Shown: positions 36,220-47,282, counted from the first letter of the stretch. The stretch is DNA of 64,000 bases from Listeria fleischmannii subsp. fleischmannii LU2006-1 (GCF_000344175.1 NZ_ALWW01000001.1:1-64000); one strand, 5' to 3'. Numbers and translations are program-made. The notes: generated by a model from the letters alone, not told the origin.

Positions 36220-36888
36220 CTATTTATCCAACTTTCTTTTTTGGTATTTTCCTACAATATCTAACCATCTTATCAAGTTATTTTCCCAAATTATATAGTA
36301 TAAAATAAAAAGCAAAAATCCATAAAAAAGTAATGCAAAAATTTCATTACCGATTGCATGTCCTAGTAAATAACCATCTTCGTTAGTTTTGTATAAAACA
36401 TAAATAACGCCTATACTAGCAAATGCAATTGCTAAAGTTACTATCCACGCTATTATTTTTTTAGATGTGGTCACTTTTTTATCAGAAAAAATATTCCATA
36501 TATTATTGCTTCGTATTGCTTGACCTAATTCATGTTTTGAAGCGGGTTCCACATCTTTAAGATTTTTATATAAGATACGATGAGTAAAAAAAGTTAGGCA
36601 TACAAATTCCAAAAACCATATTGTACACAACCTTAATAGTGTGGCTACTGTATAAACTCCATAAAAATCATTTATATTCCCAAGTAAGTGGAATATGCTC
36701 CCTAACATAAATAAAGTTAATAGAATATAGATAATATATCGTGAGCTATTTTTAGACTTTTGATTACTTAAAAGTTTACTCTTCTTTGCTTTTAAAGGTT
36801 GCTTTTGTTTCGTATCAAAATAAATTGCATCCCCAGCTACTTCACCTATGTATATAATTCTTTTTAAAATAGTAATCCCCCCTACCAC
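36220..36888 (-). CDS. Membrane protein with five predicted helices (DUF443-like)
   Basis: A 222-residue protein. A soluble N-terminus of about 45 residues is followed by five helices (about 50-70, 78-102, 143-165, 172-195 and 197-205). The layout resembles the five-helix DUF443 proteins that accompany type VII secretion loci in Firmicutes. The start is uncertain: the GTG at 36888 has no ribosome site, and a GGGGGG site lies inside the gene without a normal start codon behind it. It forms a unit with the DUF4176-like gene. Confidence 0.55.
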   Translation of the reverse strand: MVGGITILKRIIYIGEVAGDAIYFDTKQKQPLKAKKSKLLSNQKSKNSSRYIIYILLTLFMLGSIFHLLGNINDFYGVYTVATLLRLCTIWFLEFVCLTFFTHRILYKNLKDVEPASKHELGQAIRSNNIWNIFSDKKVTTSKKIIAWIVTLAIAFASIGVIYVLYKTNEDGYLLGHAIGNEIFALLFYGFLLFILYYIIWENNLIRWLDIVGKYQKRKLDK

Positions 36889-36988
36889 AATTTAAAATTA
36901 TCAAAATTCCATTTACCATGTGCAAACCCATCATAAAATGTGTTTGCCACACTATTTACTTCTATGCTTCTAGTAAAATACGCTCTTT

Positions 36989-37031
36989 CAAAAAAACCGC
37001 CCTCTAAAATTTAATTTTAAAGAGCGGTGCA
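36989..37031 (-). terminator. Terminator of rlmN
   Basis: On the minus strand ACCGCTCTTTAAAATT pairs with AATTTTAGAGGGCGGT (one bulge), followed by seven T. Confidence 0.85.
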
Positions 37032-37037
37032 TTTTTA

Positions 37038-38141
37038 TTATTGATTTTCAAGCGCCTTTTTCTCGCGCATACGTTCGCGAATGCCGACGCGTTTAATTTG
37101 TTTACTGCGAAGTTGGCCACATGCGGCGTCAATATCCGTACCGTGTTCGCGACGAATCACGCAGTTTACGCCGTTCTTTTTCAGTACGTCGTAGAAGGCA
37201 AGAACATCTTCTTTGCGGCTTCGTTCATATTGATTATGTTCGTCCACCGGGTTGTAGGGGATTAAATTGACATAGGCGAGTTTTTTGTGATTTTTGAGTA
37301 AATTCGCCAGTTCTTGGGCTTCCTGCCTAGAATCATTGACATCACGTAACATAATATACTCGTAAGTTACCCTGCGATTTGTTTTTTCAATATAATATTC
37401 AATTGCTTCCATGAGTGTCTCAATTGAGAACGTCCGATTAATTCGCATGATTTTCGTCCGAATATCGTTATTTGGAGCATGCAAGGAAACGGCTAGGTTC
37501 ACTTGGAAGTCCTCATTTGCGAAGTCTTTAATGCGCGGTGCGAGTCCACTGGTTGAAACGGTGATGTGGCGTGCCCCAATTGCGAGCCCTTTATCATGAT
37601 TCACAACGCGTAAGAAGCTCATGACATTATCATAGTTATCAAACGGTTCGCCTATTCCCATTACGACAATATGACTTACACGTGCGTCATTATCACGCTC
37701 GTCTAAATAGCGCTGAACATTCATAATTTGTGAAACAATTTCACCTGCGTCTAAATCGCGCTGTTTCTTTAAAAGTCCGCTGGCGCAAAATGTACAGCCA
37801 ATATTACAGCCCACTTGTGTTGTTACACAAACGGATAAGCCGTACTCGTGACTCATAAGCACCGTTTCAATTAAATTACCATCTTCTAGTTTAAATAAAT
37901 ATTTAATCGTACCATCGCTTGATTTTTGTACAATTTGTTCTTCTAAGTTATTTAATACAAAATTTTCTTTTAAAATTTCAATACTTTCTTTTGGAACGTT
38001 TGTCATCTCATCAAAAGAGCCTACGCGTTTACGATAAAGCCACTCCCAAACTTGTGTAGCCCTAAATTTTTTCTGTCCTTTGTCTAGAAACCATTCTGTT
38101 AAATCATCAAACGTTAATCCGTAAATGGATTTTTTCGTCAT
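37038..38141 (-). CDS. rlmN: Dual-specificity 23S rRNA/tRNA (adenine C2) methyltransferase
   Basis: A 367-residue radical-SAM enzyme. CNIGCTFC holds the 4Fe-4S cluster, [11 protein letters not shown] is the SAM-binding GxGE motif, and the conserved Cys in DAACGQL carries the methyl intermediate. It methylates A2503 of 23S rRNA and A37 of some tRNAs. Substrate-side residues match RlmN rather than Cfr, and there is no sign of a resistance locus. It is a monocistronic unit. Confidence 0.95.
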   Translation of the reverse strand: MTKKSIYGLTFDDLTEWFLDKGQKKFRATQVWEWLYRKRVGSFDEMTNVPKESIEILKENFVLNNLEEQIVQKSSDGTIKYLFKLEDGNLIETVLMSHEYGLSVCVTTQVGCNIGCTFCASGLLKKQRDLDAGEIVSQIMNVQRYLDERDNDARVSHIVVMGIGEPFDNYDNVMSFLRVVNHDKGLAIGARHITVSTSGLAPRIKDFANEDFQVNLAVSLHAPNNDIRTKIMRINRTFSIETLMEAIEYYIEKTNRRVTYEYIMLRDVNDSRQEAQELANLLKNHKKLAYVNLIPYNPVDEHNQYERSRKEDVLAFYDVLKKNGVNCVIRREHGTDIDAACGQLRSKQIKRVGIRERMREKKALENQ

Positions 38142-38379
38142 TACTCAGCCTCTTCTCATTTATTTTCTTTTCTCTATTTTAAAGGTTTTTATTTATTCAA
38201 GCAACCCTACTTTTCTCCTCTTATATGTCTATTTTTAAGTTCGACCTTTTATGCTCGCTTCTCCTTCTATATAAAAGTCATATAATCTTTAAAAAAACTT
38301 AAATCAAAATTCTTTTACAACATTCCCCCAGTAGCATATACTTATTTTAACGACTAAAAATGAAATGGGGCCTATTTAA

Positions 38380-39336
38380 ATGACTTCACCATTTAATCAA
38401 GTTGAACAAATTATTTCTGAAATTGAAAAAGTTATCGTGGGAAAACGCCACGTTATTGAATTAAGTTTAACAGCACTTTTTGCTGGCGGTCATGTCTTAA
38501 TTGAAGATGTTCCAGGAGTTGGTAAAACGATGCTTGTTCGTGCACTAGCTCAGTCTCTTGATATAAGTTTTAAACGTATCCAGTTCACACCTGACTTATT
38601 GCCATCTGACGTTACAGGAATTTCGGTCTTTAACCCTGAAACGCGCGTTTTTGAATTTAGACCCGGGCCGATTACCGGAAATATTGTTTTAGCCGATGAG
38701 ATAAACCGGACTGCACCAAGAACACAAGCCGCATTACTAGAAGGGATGGCCGAGAATAGCGTTACCGTTGATGGTGTTACGAGAAAGCTTATGGATCCTT
38801 TTTTTGTTATGGCTACTCAAAATCCGATTGAGTACGAGGGAACCTATACACTACCTGAGGCGCAGCTTGACCGTTTTCTATTTAAAATCGAAATGGGCTA
38901 TCCAAGCGCGCAAGAAGAGCTCGACCTTCTTTTCGGGAAACAAAACGCGGATAAACTAACGGACGCGGAAGCTGTTGTACATTTAACCGATCTTTTAGAC
39001 TTAAAAAAAGCAAGTCAGGCGACACAAATGAGTGCGGAACTCTTGCAGTATACGGTGGATCTTGTTCGTGCGACTAGAAGCCATCCTGCTGTTTCGCTTG
39101 GGGTTAGCCCGCGTGGAACCATTGCGATGATGACGGCGGCTAAAAGTTATGCTTTCGTAAAAGGACGTTCATATGTTGTGCCCGATGATATTAAATATTT
39201 GGCGCCGTTTGTATTTGAACACCGTTTGCTACTTACGCCAGAAGCGACTTACCAAGCGACAAAGCAAGTTGATGTAGTTCAGGATGTTTTGGAGCGTGTT
39301 GCTGTGCCTGTTGAAAAGAGGTCTTCCAATGCTTAA
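38380..39336 (+). CDS. MoxR-family AAA+ ATPase
   Basis: A 318-residue ATPase with Walker A PGVGKTM, Walker B LADEINRT and sensor region MATQNPIEYEGTYTLPEAQLDRF. MoxR proteins act as chaperones that mature or insert partner proteins, typically with DUF58 and transglutaminase-like genes next to them. That is exactly the order here. The next gene overlaps its end by eight bases. Confidence 0.92.
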   Translation: MTSPFNQVEQIISEIEKVIVGKRHVIELSLTALFAGGHVLIEDVPGVGKTMLVRALAQSLDISFKRIQFTPDLLPSDVTGISVFNPETRVFEFRPGPITGNIVLADEINRTAPRTQAALLEGMAENSVTVDGVTRKLMDPFFVMATQNPIEYEGTYTLPEAQLDRFLFKIEMGYPSAQEELDLLFGKQNADKLTDAEAVVHLTDLLDLKKASQATQMSAELLQYTVDLVRATRSHPAVSLGVSPRGTIAMMTAAKSYAFVKGRSYVVPDDIKYLAPFVFEHRLLLTPEATYQATKQVDVVQDVLERVAVPVEKRSSNA

Positions 39337-40455
39337 AGGGAGGCTTTTACTTTTTTCAAGGTGGTTGGCGCTACTCCTCCTTTATGCGGCACTCATTGCC
39401 TATACCCTTTTTCAAGGCGATACGGCTAGCTGGTTTTTAACTTATTTTTTCACCCTTATTATGCTTTTTTTAATCTTTTCCTCTCTTTTTCGGCTAAAAA
39501 ATTGGCAAGTTCAGCGTGTCTTTTCGAAAAAAGAATATTTCGACGGGGATTTTGTGCAGATGGAACTGCAATTTAAAAGAAAAAGCTTTTATCCAGTCGG
39601 GTATTTGCTTGTCGAACAACGAATTCCGTTATCGCTCGGCTCTCATTACGCGAGGCAACAAACCATCTATCCTTTTTCAAAAAAGAAATAACGGTTGCGC
39701 TTAAACCGTTCCAAGTCAAACGCGGTAAGCATTCCTTTTCAAAAATCACGGCTGAGACAAGTGATGCTTTTGGCTTAATTGAAAGGAGCCGAAGACTTGG
39801 CGAGCCTGAACAGCTCATCGTGTATCCCTCTTATTTCCCTGATATTTTACTGCGACTTGGGGAAGCGAATCCGGACCGGGACGCGAGTGCGAATCACTGG
39901 ACGCTACATAAAAACGATGCTCTCCATAGCTTACGCGAATTTATGCCTGGCGACCGGATGACATGGATTGATTGGAAAAGCACCGCGAAAACAAATACGA
40001 TGATGACCCGTGAATTTGAAAATAGCAGCGCCCGTAAAATGCAAATGATTTTTTTTGGCGTAACACACGACTATTTTGAACATGCGTTACGCGCCGCCTA
40101 CTCGTTTTCCCGAAAAATGCTTGAGGACCACGCAGAAGTTAGGATTACAATTTTAGGTGAGAACGGGCAAACTTTTGACTTTAGTCGTGACAAGAAACGC
40201 ATTACTGAAATTTCTCATGCTTTTGCGGAATTAAAATCGTGCGATGAAGCGGTTTTAATCCAGGAATTGCAGTCTGTTTTAAAATGGCAGAAGGATACCT
40301 TTATTTTTACGCCGGTCATTTCTGATGCGCTTATAGGGCTTCTGAATAAGTCCAATTGGCGGGTTTCACTTGTCTCCATTTTAGACCAACAAAACCCTAC
40401 AGAACATGCCCTTTATTTACGCAAAGAATGGCTTGAAGCGGGAGGTGATGCGTGA
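39329..40455 (+). pseudogene. DUF58 family membrane protein, frameshifted
   Basis: From ATG 39329 (site GAAAAGAGG) the protein begins with two membrane helices. It then loses frame at the five-T run 39673-39677. One more T gives YPFFKKEITVALKPF and continues into the DUF58 core (DRMTWIDWKSTAKTNTMMTREFE, about residues 205-235) to 40455. Total about 375 residues. DUF58 proteins have a von Willebrand A-like fold and are partners of MoxR ATPases. It overlaps both neighbours, so translation is coupled. Confidence 0.85.
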
Positions 40456-42585
40456 TGCGTTCGAAAGTGATTACGCTCATCCTCTATGTTTTATCTGTTC
40501 TGCTTATCTCTGAATGGATTTACCCGTTCATCTTTTTAACAGATTTGAAAAACCCGTTATTTATGGTGATTTACCTCGCCCTTTCACTTGCTGTTTTCTT
40601 TCTAGGATGGCGATTTTATGTAACAATTCCCATTCACCTTGTTTCCATTTATCTATTAATGGGGATTTATTTTCATCAAGGACAGCCACTTGACCCGAAA
40701 TTTTTAAGCGATTTTATTCAAATCACTGGGGAAGGATTGCGCGACCTGCTATCGTTCAACGCTTACGACATCAGCATAGCGTTTATCACGCTGATTTTCT
40801 TTGTCGCCATCTGGTTGCTTAATTACATTACAAGCTTTACGATTTTGAAAAAACAGCGAATTATGAGTGTGCTTGCGTTAACCGTTGCTTACATTGCGGT
40901 TGTCAATACATTTACCGAATACGCCGGTCAAATGGCCTTAGTGCGTACCGTTATAATTGGCTTCTTACTGCTTCATTTTGCCTTATCCAAAAGACTTGAA
41001 ACGCCTAACCGCTTAAGTGGACTTACTGAGAAAAAACGCCCTATTTTGTACCATCTCAGCATTATTTTACTGATTAGCATTTTTCTTAGTAGCGCACTTC
41101 TTTTCCCACAACAAAAACCTGTTTTTGATGATCCTGTACCTTATATCCGCGAAACGCTTGGCATGAATACGACAAGGACGGTTGGATACAGCGAAGACGA
41201 CTCAGAACTTGGTGGCGCCTTAAAACCAGACCATTCTCAAGTCTTCCAAGTTTGGTCTGAAAAAGAACATTATTACCGCGTTGAAACAAAACGCACATAT
41301 ACGGGACGTGGCTGGGCTACACCAAATCGAACGAGTCTTGAGAAATTTAAGAGCGGCGAATCATTTCCACTCACACTAACCGATGATTTTGATACTACAA
41401 AACAAGTGCTCGATATCCAATTTGACAGCGCGAATAATTATCTCGTCTACCCATATGGCACTGAGATGTTTACAAAAGAAGGGGCCACGTTCTCACTCTC
41501 TGACGAAACAGAAAAAGTGACGCCTAATGCGGCGATTCGTGACTATTCGCTCTCGGCGTTTGAACCTGTTTATGATGTGAAACGAATGAAGGAAGCGAAT
41601 TTCAACTCCCTTTCTGAAACCTTTTTAAAAGCCTATACAAATCTTCCAGATGAGTTACCGAAACGAGTCCGTGATTTAGCAGCGAAAGTGACGAAAGATG
41701 CTGATACACCTTATGATCAAGCCAAAGCGATTGAAAACTTCCTTAGCTTTACGGGGGGCCTTTCGGTATAGCACAGAAGATGCAAAAGCAACGCCGCAAA
41801 ATGCTGATTATGTTGATCAATTTTTATTTGAAACAAAAGTCGGCTATTGCGATAATTTTTCCAGTTCTATGATTGTAATGCTTCGTTCACTCGGTATTCC
41901 TGCTCGTTTTGCCAAAGGATTCACTTCTGGCGATAAAGTGCGTAGCGAAAACGGTAAAACACTCTTTTCTGTAAAAAATAGTAATGCACATTCTTGGCCT
42001 GAAGTCTATTTTCCTGGGACGGGTTGGGTACCGTTTGAGCCAACCGCTACATTCCAAAATCCTGAAGAATTTATTGATTCAAGCACAGAACGCCAAGTGA
42101 CAAGTGACGCACCTAGTACTTCAGAAGAAAATGAGGCACCTACACAAAGAGAAACAGCCGAACAACGAAGAAATGCTGAACAAGGTTCTGATACGAAAAA
42201 ACCGACAAAAAGTGAAACGGATTCTGTGAAAAAAGAAGCGACACATCCACTTCTGATTTTATGGATAGCCCTTGGCGCAAGTTTCATAATCGCTGTTTTG
42301 ATGTTTTTATTCCGTAAATCCATTCGGCTATTCTGGTTTAAGCGAGGCATTCAAAATGATAAATGGGATTTCCCGACAAGCTATCGCAAGTTACTACGCT
42401 TACTTAAAGCCTATCATTATCTCCGCGAACCAAGCGAAACGTTATCTTCCTTCGCTTCTCGTATTCAAATTGACGGCTTTACAAGTCTAACGTTAGCTTA
42501 TGAAAACTGGCTTTACGGCGAGGAATCCACTCCTCTTCCAAAAGAAGACTTTGAGCGCATCATTCGCGTACTTCGCTCTAAATAA
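40455..42585 (+). pseudogene. Transglutaminase-like membrane protein (DUF3488/DUF4129 type), frameshifted
   Basis: About 710 residues after repair. ATG 40455 follows GGAGGTGA at five bases. Six or so N-terminal helices (1-225) precede an extracytoplasmic region with the transglutaminase catalytic triad: Cys in GYCDNFSSSM, His in NAHSWPEVYF and Asp/Glu near EPTATF. A linker, one more helix (about 600) and a DUF4129-like cytoplasmic tail follow. Frame is lost at the six-G run 41753-41758; five G gives SFTGAFRYSTED. It is the third member of the MoxR-DUF58-transglutaminase operon, likely acting on the cell surface. Confidence 0.87.
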
Positions 42586-42586
42586 C

Positions 42587-42621
42587 AAAAAGGTCATTCC
42601 ATCTCGGAATGACCTTTTTTA
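42587..42621. terminator. Bidirectional terminator between transglutaminase and mscL genes
   Basis: Perfect stem AAAAAGGTCATTCC / GGAATGACCTTTTT with a five-base loop and T runs on both strands. Confidence 0.88.
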
Positions 42622-42627
42622 TGTAAG

Positions 42628-43011
42628 TTAATCTACTTTTTTATCTTGTAATAAATCTCGAATTTCTTTCAAATATTCTTCCGACTTATTCACTTCCTCT
42701 GGCGCCGCCTCTTCTTCTTCCTTACGACGTTTCGTTAGACCAATGAGAACTTTAATAAAGACAAATAATGAAAGAGCGATGATGACAAAATCTACAACAG
42801 ATTGAATAAACAAGCCGTATTTTAAGTCCGCAGATCCTACGACAACATGTAAGTCACTAAAACTAACTCCGCCTAAAATCATTCCAACAAGCGGCATAAT
42901 AATGTTATCAACAAGCGAAGATACGATTTTTCCAAAAGCAGCCCCGATAACAACCCCAATAGCTAAATCAAGGACGTTTCCTTTTAAGGCAAAATCTTTA
43001 AATTCTTGCAC
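42628..43011 (-). CDS. mscL: Large-conductance mechanosensitive channel
   Basis: A 127-residue channel with the MscL signature [20 protein letters not shown] in helix 1, a second helix (about 70-92) and a C-terminal coiled coil ending [11 protein letters not shown]. It opens on hypo-osmotic stress to release solutes. The start is unclear. GTG 43011 gives [11 protein letters not shown] but has no ribosome site; a GGGGAG lies over 20 bases upstream. A small indel here is possible. Confidence 0.93.
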   Translation of the reverse strand: MQEFKDFALKGNVLDLAIGVVIGAAFGKIVSSLVDNIIMPLVGMILGGVSFSDLHVVVGSADLKYGLFIQSVVDFVIIALSLFVFIKVLIGLTKRRKEEEEAAPEEVNKSEEYLKEIRDLLQDKKVD

Positions 43012-43128
43012 ATGAAAATTTTTTACTTACGCTAGTCCACTCCCCTTACCTTATAAATAAATTCCATTCATACTTATTCAATTTTTATTTTTGTTCTATT
43101 ATTATTTTCGTTCTATTTTTTTAAAAAA

Positions 43129-43737
43129 TTAAATTTCAGCGTACGCGCGAACTGGACTTGCTTCAGCCTCAATTTTGAGCGGAACCGCATGGAGTCGGAT
43201 CTTTTTAGCATGAGCCAGAGCTTCTAAATTCGTCAAATTTTCCAATATAAAAATATCAGCCCCTAATAGCGTCTCATGCACCCGAAATGGCGCGTAATCA
43301 GGTGACGGCGTGTCCATCCCAACGAGCTTCACTTTTTTCTCGCAAAGACGCGCGGCCAGATTTTCAGTCAAAACAGGATGGCTATTGTAGTATTCTTGAG
43401 AGCCGTAATGCGCATCAAAACCCGTGTAAAATAGCACCATATCCCCTTCTTCTATGCCATCAAATTCAGCGCGCCAATCAATCTCTTTAAGACCGCGTAC
43501 ATCAAACATCCGGGCATAGCCGGTAAAAAAATCCACTGGAAAATGAGACGCAAAACGGGCATCACGCACTAAATGCATTGGCATGTCCACATGCGTCCCA
43601 ACATGTAAATTCGTTTTTAAATCGTAAAGCACATACCCCTCTTTTTCAAAAAAATGAGTTTGCGAAAGGTTTATCGGAGTGTCTTGCGGATAAACAGGTG
43701 AGCTATTCCCAATTGCGTGCGATAAATCAACATACAT
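43129..43737 (-). CDS. Cyclase/kynurenine-formamidase family metal hydrolase
   Basis: A 202-residue protein with the family motif HVGTHVDMPMH, which binds zinc, and a second conserved segment VGMDTPSPDYAPFRVHETLL. Members hydrolyse amides such as N-formylkynurenine or act as polyketide-type cyclases; no kynurenine genes are nearby, so the substrate is open. I start at ATG 43737 behind AAGGAGGA. Confidence 0.87.
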   Translation of the reverse strand: MYVDLSHAIGNSSPVYPQDTPINLSQTHFFEKEGYVLYDLKTNLHVGTHVDMPMHLVRDARFASHFPVDFFTGYARMFDVRGLKEIDWRAEFDGIEEGDMVLFYTGFDAHYGSQEYYNSHPVLTENLAARLCEKKVKLVGMDTPSPDYAPFRVHETLLGADIFILENLTNLEALAHAKKIRLHAVPLKIEAEASPVRAYAEI

Positions 43738-43775
43738 CAAAATAGTCCTCCTTAAAAGCATATAAACGCTGGATT

Positions 43776-44776
43776 CTAGTCTGTCATTTCAACAATGATT
43801 TTGCCAATATTTTTACCTTCAAAAAGAGAAATAAAGGCGGGAACAATTTGATCAAATCCTTTTAAAACCGTCTCTTTATGCGTCAACTTCCCTTCTCGAA
43901 GCCATTTAATGAGCTGTTCTGTGTGGCTTCTTTGTAGTCCTCCTTATAATTCGTTACCGAAAAGCCCTGCATTAACGCATTCGCTTGAATTAAATAGCGC
44001 TGTACTCGCGTCCCAACATCCTCTTCTGCCGGTGAATTATAATTGGAAATAGTTCCACAAACAGGAATACGCGCAAATTTATTTAAAAGTGGCCAGACCG
44101 CTTCACTAATTTCACCGCCAACGCTTTCAAAATAAACATCAACACCGTTCGGGCACGCCCGCTTTAGATTTTCAGCAAAATTCGGATCATGATAATTCAC
44201 AGCCGCATTAAAACCAATTTCTTTGACTAAATAGCGCGCTTTATCATCCGTGCCTGTAATACCAATCACATGAGCGCCTTTGATTTGTGCAATTTGACCG
44301 ACCGTAGAACCAACCGCGCCCGCTGCAGCGCTAACCACGACTGTCTCATCTTTTTTAGGCTTACCTATATCTAAAAGTCCGAAATAGGCTGTAAGCCCCG
44401 TCATGCCTATCACGCCTAAATACGCTTTAGCCGAAATAAAGCTTGTATCAATTTTACGCACTTTCTTTTCAGAAACGATGACCTCTTCTTGCCAGGGCAC
44501 TTGGCCGACAACTAGATCTCCCTCTTCAAAATCACGACTTTCTGAACGAATAACACGTAAAACGCCGGTACTTTTAATTGGCTCCCCGTGTTTAAACGAC
44601 GGCATATCAGCCGACTCATTGTTCATTCGGCCCAGCAAGTAAGGATCTACGGAAAGAAAAACTAATTTTAAATGAAGCTCAGAATCATGTAGCCCGTTTA
44701 AACGTACTTCTTTTGTTTCAAACGATGCTTCCGTTATTTTTCCAGCAGGCCTTTCTTTTAATATAATTTGTTTCAT
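43776..44776 (-). pseudogene. NADP-dependent oxidoreductase (medium-chain, zinc-free), frameshifted at the end
   Basis: About 332 residues. LTAYFGLLDIGKPKKDETVV and AAAGAVGSTVGQIAQIKGAHVIGI are the substrate-side and Rossmann motifs of the leukotriene-B4-dehydrogenase/quinone-reductase branch (B. subtilis YfmJ type). It reduces alpha,beta-unsaturated carbonyls with NADPH. The last 50 residues are out of frame. The break is around 43920-43935 in a CACACA-like stretch, where removing two bases (or adding one) restores EATEQLIKWLREGKL and an end at 43776. Unlike the other breaks this is not a single-base run. ATG 44776 follows GGAGGG. Confidence 0.83.
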
Positions 44777-44941
44777 TTTGGTCACCCTCCTTCGTTATTT
44801 GCATCACTACCACGAGAGCAGGATTTCTAAACGCAAAAATCCATCCTGAAACTGATAAAAGAGCACCTGTTTTCTGTTAAAGTAAAGAGCAGACGACAAA
44901 AAACGACAAGCTTATCATTTTTATCCGTCTGCTTTAAACGT

Positions 44942-45647
44942 TTATTTATTTACGACTTTTTTAAATTCGAATTTGTTCATCCACCCTTTTTTCTTACGGA
45001 TTGAAATATAGCCGATAATAGCAATGACCAACGCGCCTAAAAAGTCTACAAACAAATCGCCCATTGTATCCGCAACTGCCGCGTGTCCTTCAAGTGGCGT
45101 GCCATTTTCGAGCATTGTTTTTTGCATGTTCATACCAAAAGAATCAGCGGTAAATTCATAAAATTCCCAAACTACACCGAGAAATACCGCAAAACTAAGC
45201 GCAAACAAGGCAAACAAAAAACGGGCTCATGCTTAATGTAACATTTTCATTGTTATTCAGTAGATTGACAATGGAGAAGCCAAGTCCACCTAGCATTGCA
45301 CCGCTAAATGTGTGTAAAATTGTGTCCCAATTTGGAATAAGATAATAAAAGCTTTGAACCTCTCCTAAATAAATCGCACAATAAAGGAAAACGATAAAAA
45401 CAATATACATCGCATCTGGTATTTCAAACTTCATTTTTTTACTTAACATCGAAGGTAGAAAGAGCACTATAACGCCTAACAAGCATTGCATAATCATAAG
45501 CGAATAATCGCCTCTTGTTTTTTCTCCCTCGCCAAGATAAGCATCTGCCGGTGTTAAAAATAAATTGATTGTTGCATACACAATTGAAGCAACTAAAGTA
45601 ATAAGTACAAAAATAGCCAAAATTTTAGTCCAATTCCATTTTTTCAT
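44942..45647 (-). pseudogene. Polytopic membrane protein (YjdF/DUF2238-like), frameshifted
   Basis: About 235 residues with six or so helices. Motifs are WDTILHTFSGAMLGGLGFSI and VWEFYEFTADSFGMN, similar to the YjdF/DUF2238 group of membrane proteins (unknown function, VanZ-like look). The frame closes at the six-A run 45216-45221. With five A it reads SPFLFALFALSFAVFLG and continues to 44942. The tail is very basic. Divergent from the sigma-factor gene; no evidence of a link. Confidence 0.75.
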
Positions 45648-45765
45648 AATTTCAACTCCCTTTTATGTTGTCTTTACCCATTATATAAGAATTTAAAAAT
45701 AATTTTAAATTTTTTGCAGGGTTTTATGAAATCTATACGTCTAATATTTATAGAAAGGTGGTGAA

Positions 45766-46312
45766 GTGGTGGAAAGCGATGAAGAACTAGTTAGGCGAAT
45801 CAAACGCGGGGAAACAGAATGCTTTGAAACGTTATTACGGAGATACGAAGCGAATGTGTATGCCGTGGCCTATAAAATTTGCAAGAAACACCGAGAAGCT
45901 GAAGATATTGCTCAAGATATTTTCCTTCAAGTCTTCCGCTCACTTGATCAATTTGATAATCAGGCCAAATTTTCGACTTGGCTCTACCGTCTTTCTTTAA
46001 ATAAATCACTGGACTACATACGGAAGCAAAATAAAATGAATGAAGTCGCAAATGATGTGGCTATTCAAAATGCCGCTATTTCGGCTACACCGGAAAAACT
46101 TATTTTAGAACGAGAAGAACGGCAACTTGCTCATGAATATATTGCGAGTTTAGCGCCGAAATATCAACACGTCATTCAATTATTTTATTTTGAGGAAAAA
46201 ACGTATCAAGAAATTGCCAAACTACTCGATATTTCCATTAAAACCGTTGAATCAAGATTATATCGTGCGAAAAAAAGGGATGCAAAAAATGAGAAGAGGT
46301 GAAATAGAATGA
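45766..46312 (+). CDS. ECF-type RNA polymerase sigma factor (SigW/SigV-like)
   Basis: Sigma region 2 is at about 20-85 (AEDIAQDIFLQVFRSLDQF, STWLYRLSLNKSLDYIR) and region 4 at about 120-172 (LAPKYQHVIQLFYFEEKTYQ, ISIKTVESRLYRAKK). As written the frame ends at 46302 with RDAKNEKR. If the seven-A run 46270-46276 is one too long, it ends GMQKMRRGEIE at 46312, overlapping the anti-sigma ATG (ATGA). I favour that. A GTG start follows AAAGGTGG. CGTC at 45738-45741 resembles an ECF -10, but I see no convincing AAC-type -35. It probably directs an envelope-stress regulon. Confidence 0.88.
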
Positions 46313-46689
46313 CCTGTTTAACAGATGAAATTTTAATGGCTTATCATAATTTCGAATTTGATGATGCGACAAATAAAAAAATCGAAGCCCACTTGGCTGA
46401 ATGTAAAGTTTGCTCAGAACGCGCTTCTTTCTTCAAAAGTCTGCATGATGAATGGGAGACCCCTTCTGTTTCACCCCCGTCTCACTTTGCTGCTATCGTT
46501 TTAAAAGAAACGCAGAAACCACGCATTCAGCATCGTAGAAAACCGCGAATTTATTTACAACTTGCTTGTGCCCTCGTTGCAGCGATTTTATTTTTACAAT
46601 TTAATGTAGCAGTCAATATCCGAAATATCACGCTAAATGTAGTCAACTATACTGATAAAGCAAGCAGTAAAGCGGAAAAGTTCAATTAA
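46309..46689 (+). CDS. Zinc-binding anti-sigma factor
   Basis: A 126-residue protein with an N-terminal ZAS motif (HLAECKVCSERA; His, then CxxC), one membrane helix (about 85-105) and a short extracytoplasmic tail. The cytoplasmic part would hold the sigma factor encoded just upstream. Release on envelope stress, by regulated proteolysis as for RsiW, or on zinc loss, is the known mode of the family. Confidence 0.87.
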   Translation: MTCLTDEILMAYHNFEFDDATNKKIEAHLAECKVCSERASFFKSLHDEWETPSVSPPSHFAAIVLKETQKPRIQHRRKPRIYLQLACALVAAILFLQFNVAVNIRNITLNVVNYTDKASSKAEKFN

Positions 46690-46755
46690 AAACGGAAAAG
46701 GCGATGTGAATCAATATATTCACGAAAAAAGAAAAGAAAACGGAGGCAAAAACAA

Positions 46756-47235
46756 ATGAGACGACCAAAAAAATGGGTTTACTTTTGGAGCCTATGCCCA
46801 GGGCTCGGCCATTTATATTTACAATATATGAATCGTGGTTTACAATTTATGCTCCTTTTTTACGGAAGCATTTTCTTGATGATACAACTTGATGCTGGTG
46901 TATTTGCCATCTTTTTACCTGTCATCTACTTCTACAGTTTTTTTGATGCGATTAAGCAATACCACTGGATTTTAGATTCCGGTTTTTACGAAGATAAACC
47001 CCTTATTGAATGGCGAACCCTATTTCTCCATAAACGCATTCTCGGTTTTGGATTACTAATTATTTCAGGCATCGTCATTTTTAATACCGTTATTGATCAA
47101 TTCCTTTATCTTCTCCCGGCATCTATTAGCGATTTTCTCTATTTTAATTTTACAAAAGGCATCGCAGTCGTAGTTATGATTATTATCGGCATTGTTTTGA
47201 TTCAAAAAGATAAAAAAACGTCCAATTGGGAATAA
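46756..47235 (+). CDS. Multi-pass membrane protein in the ECF sigma operon
   Basis: A 159-residue protein with an N-terminal TM2-like segment (PGLGHLYLQYMNRGLQF) and four helices in all (about 27-48, 50-66, 93-112 and 133-151). The AACGGAGG site lies nine bases before the ATG. It follows the anti-sigma gene by 66 bases without a terminator, so it is likely part of the stress operon. It may be a target gene or a co-regulator; unknown. Confidence 0.65.
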   Translation: MRRPKKWVYFWSLCPGLGHLYLQYMNRGLQFMLLFYGSIFLMIQLDAGVFAIFLPVIYFYSFFDAIKQYHWILDSGFYEDKPLIEWRTLFLHKRILGFGLLIISGIVIFNTVIDQFLYLLPASISDFLYFNFTKGIAVVVMIIIGIVLIQKDKKTSNWE

Positions 47236-47238
47236 AAA

Positions 47239-47282
47239 ATTAGTGGAGCGGCTTAATTTGCCGCATCCACTAATTTTTTTTG
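47239..47282. terminator. Bidirectional terminator of ECF operon and SRPBCC gene
   Basis: Stem TTAGTGGA.GCGGC / GCCGC.TCCACTAA with a six-base loop and eight T. It overlaps the C-terminal codons of the convergent gene. Confidence 0.85.
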
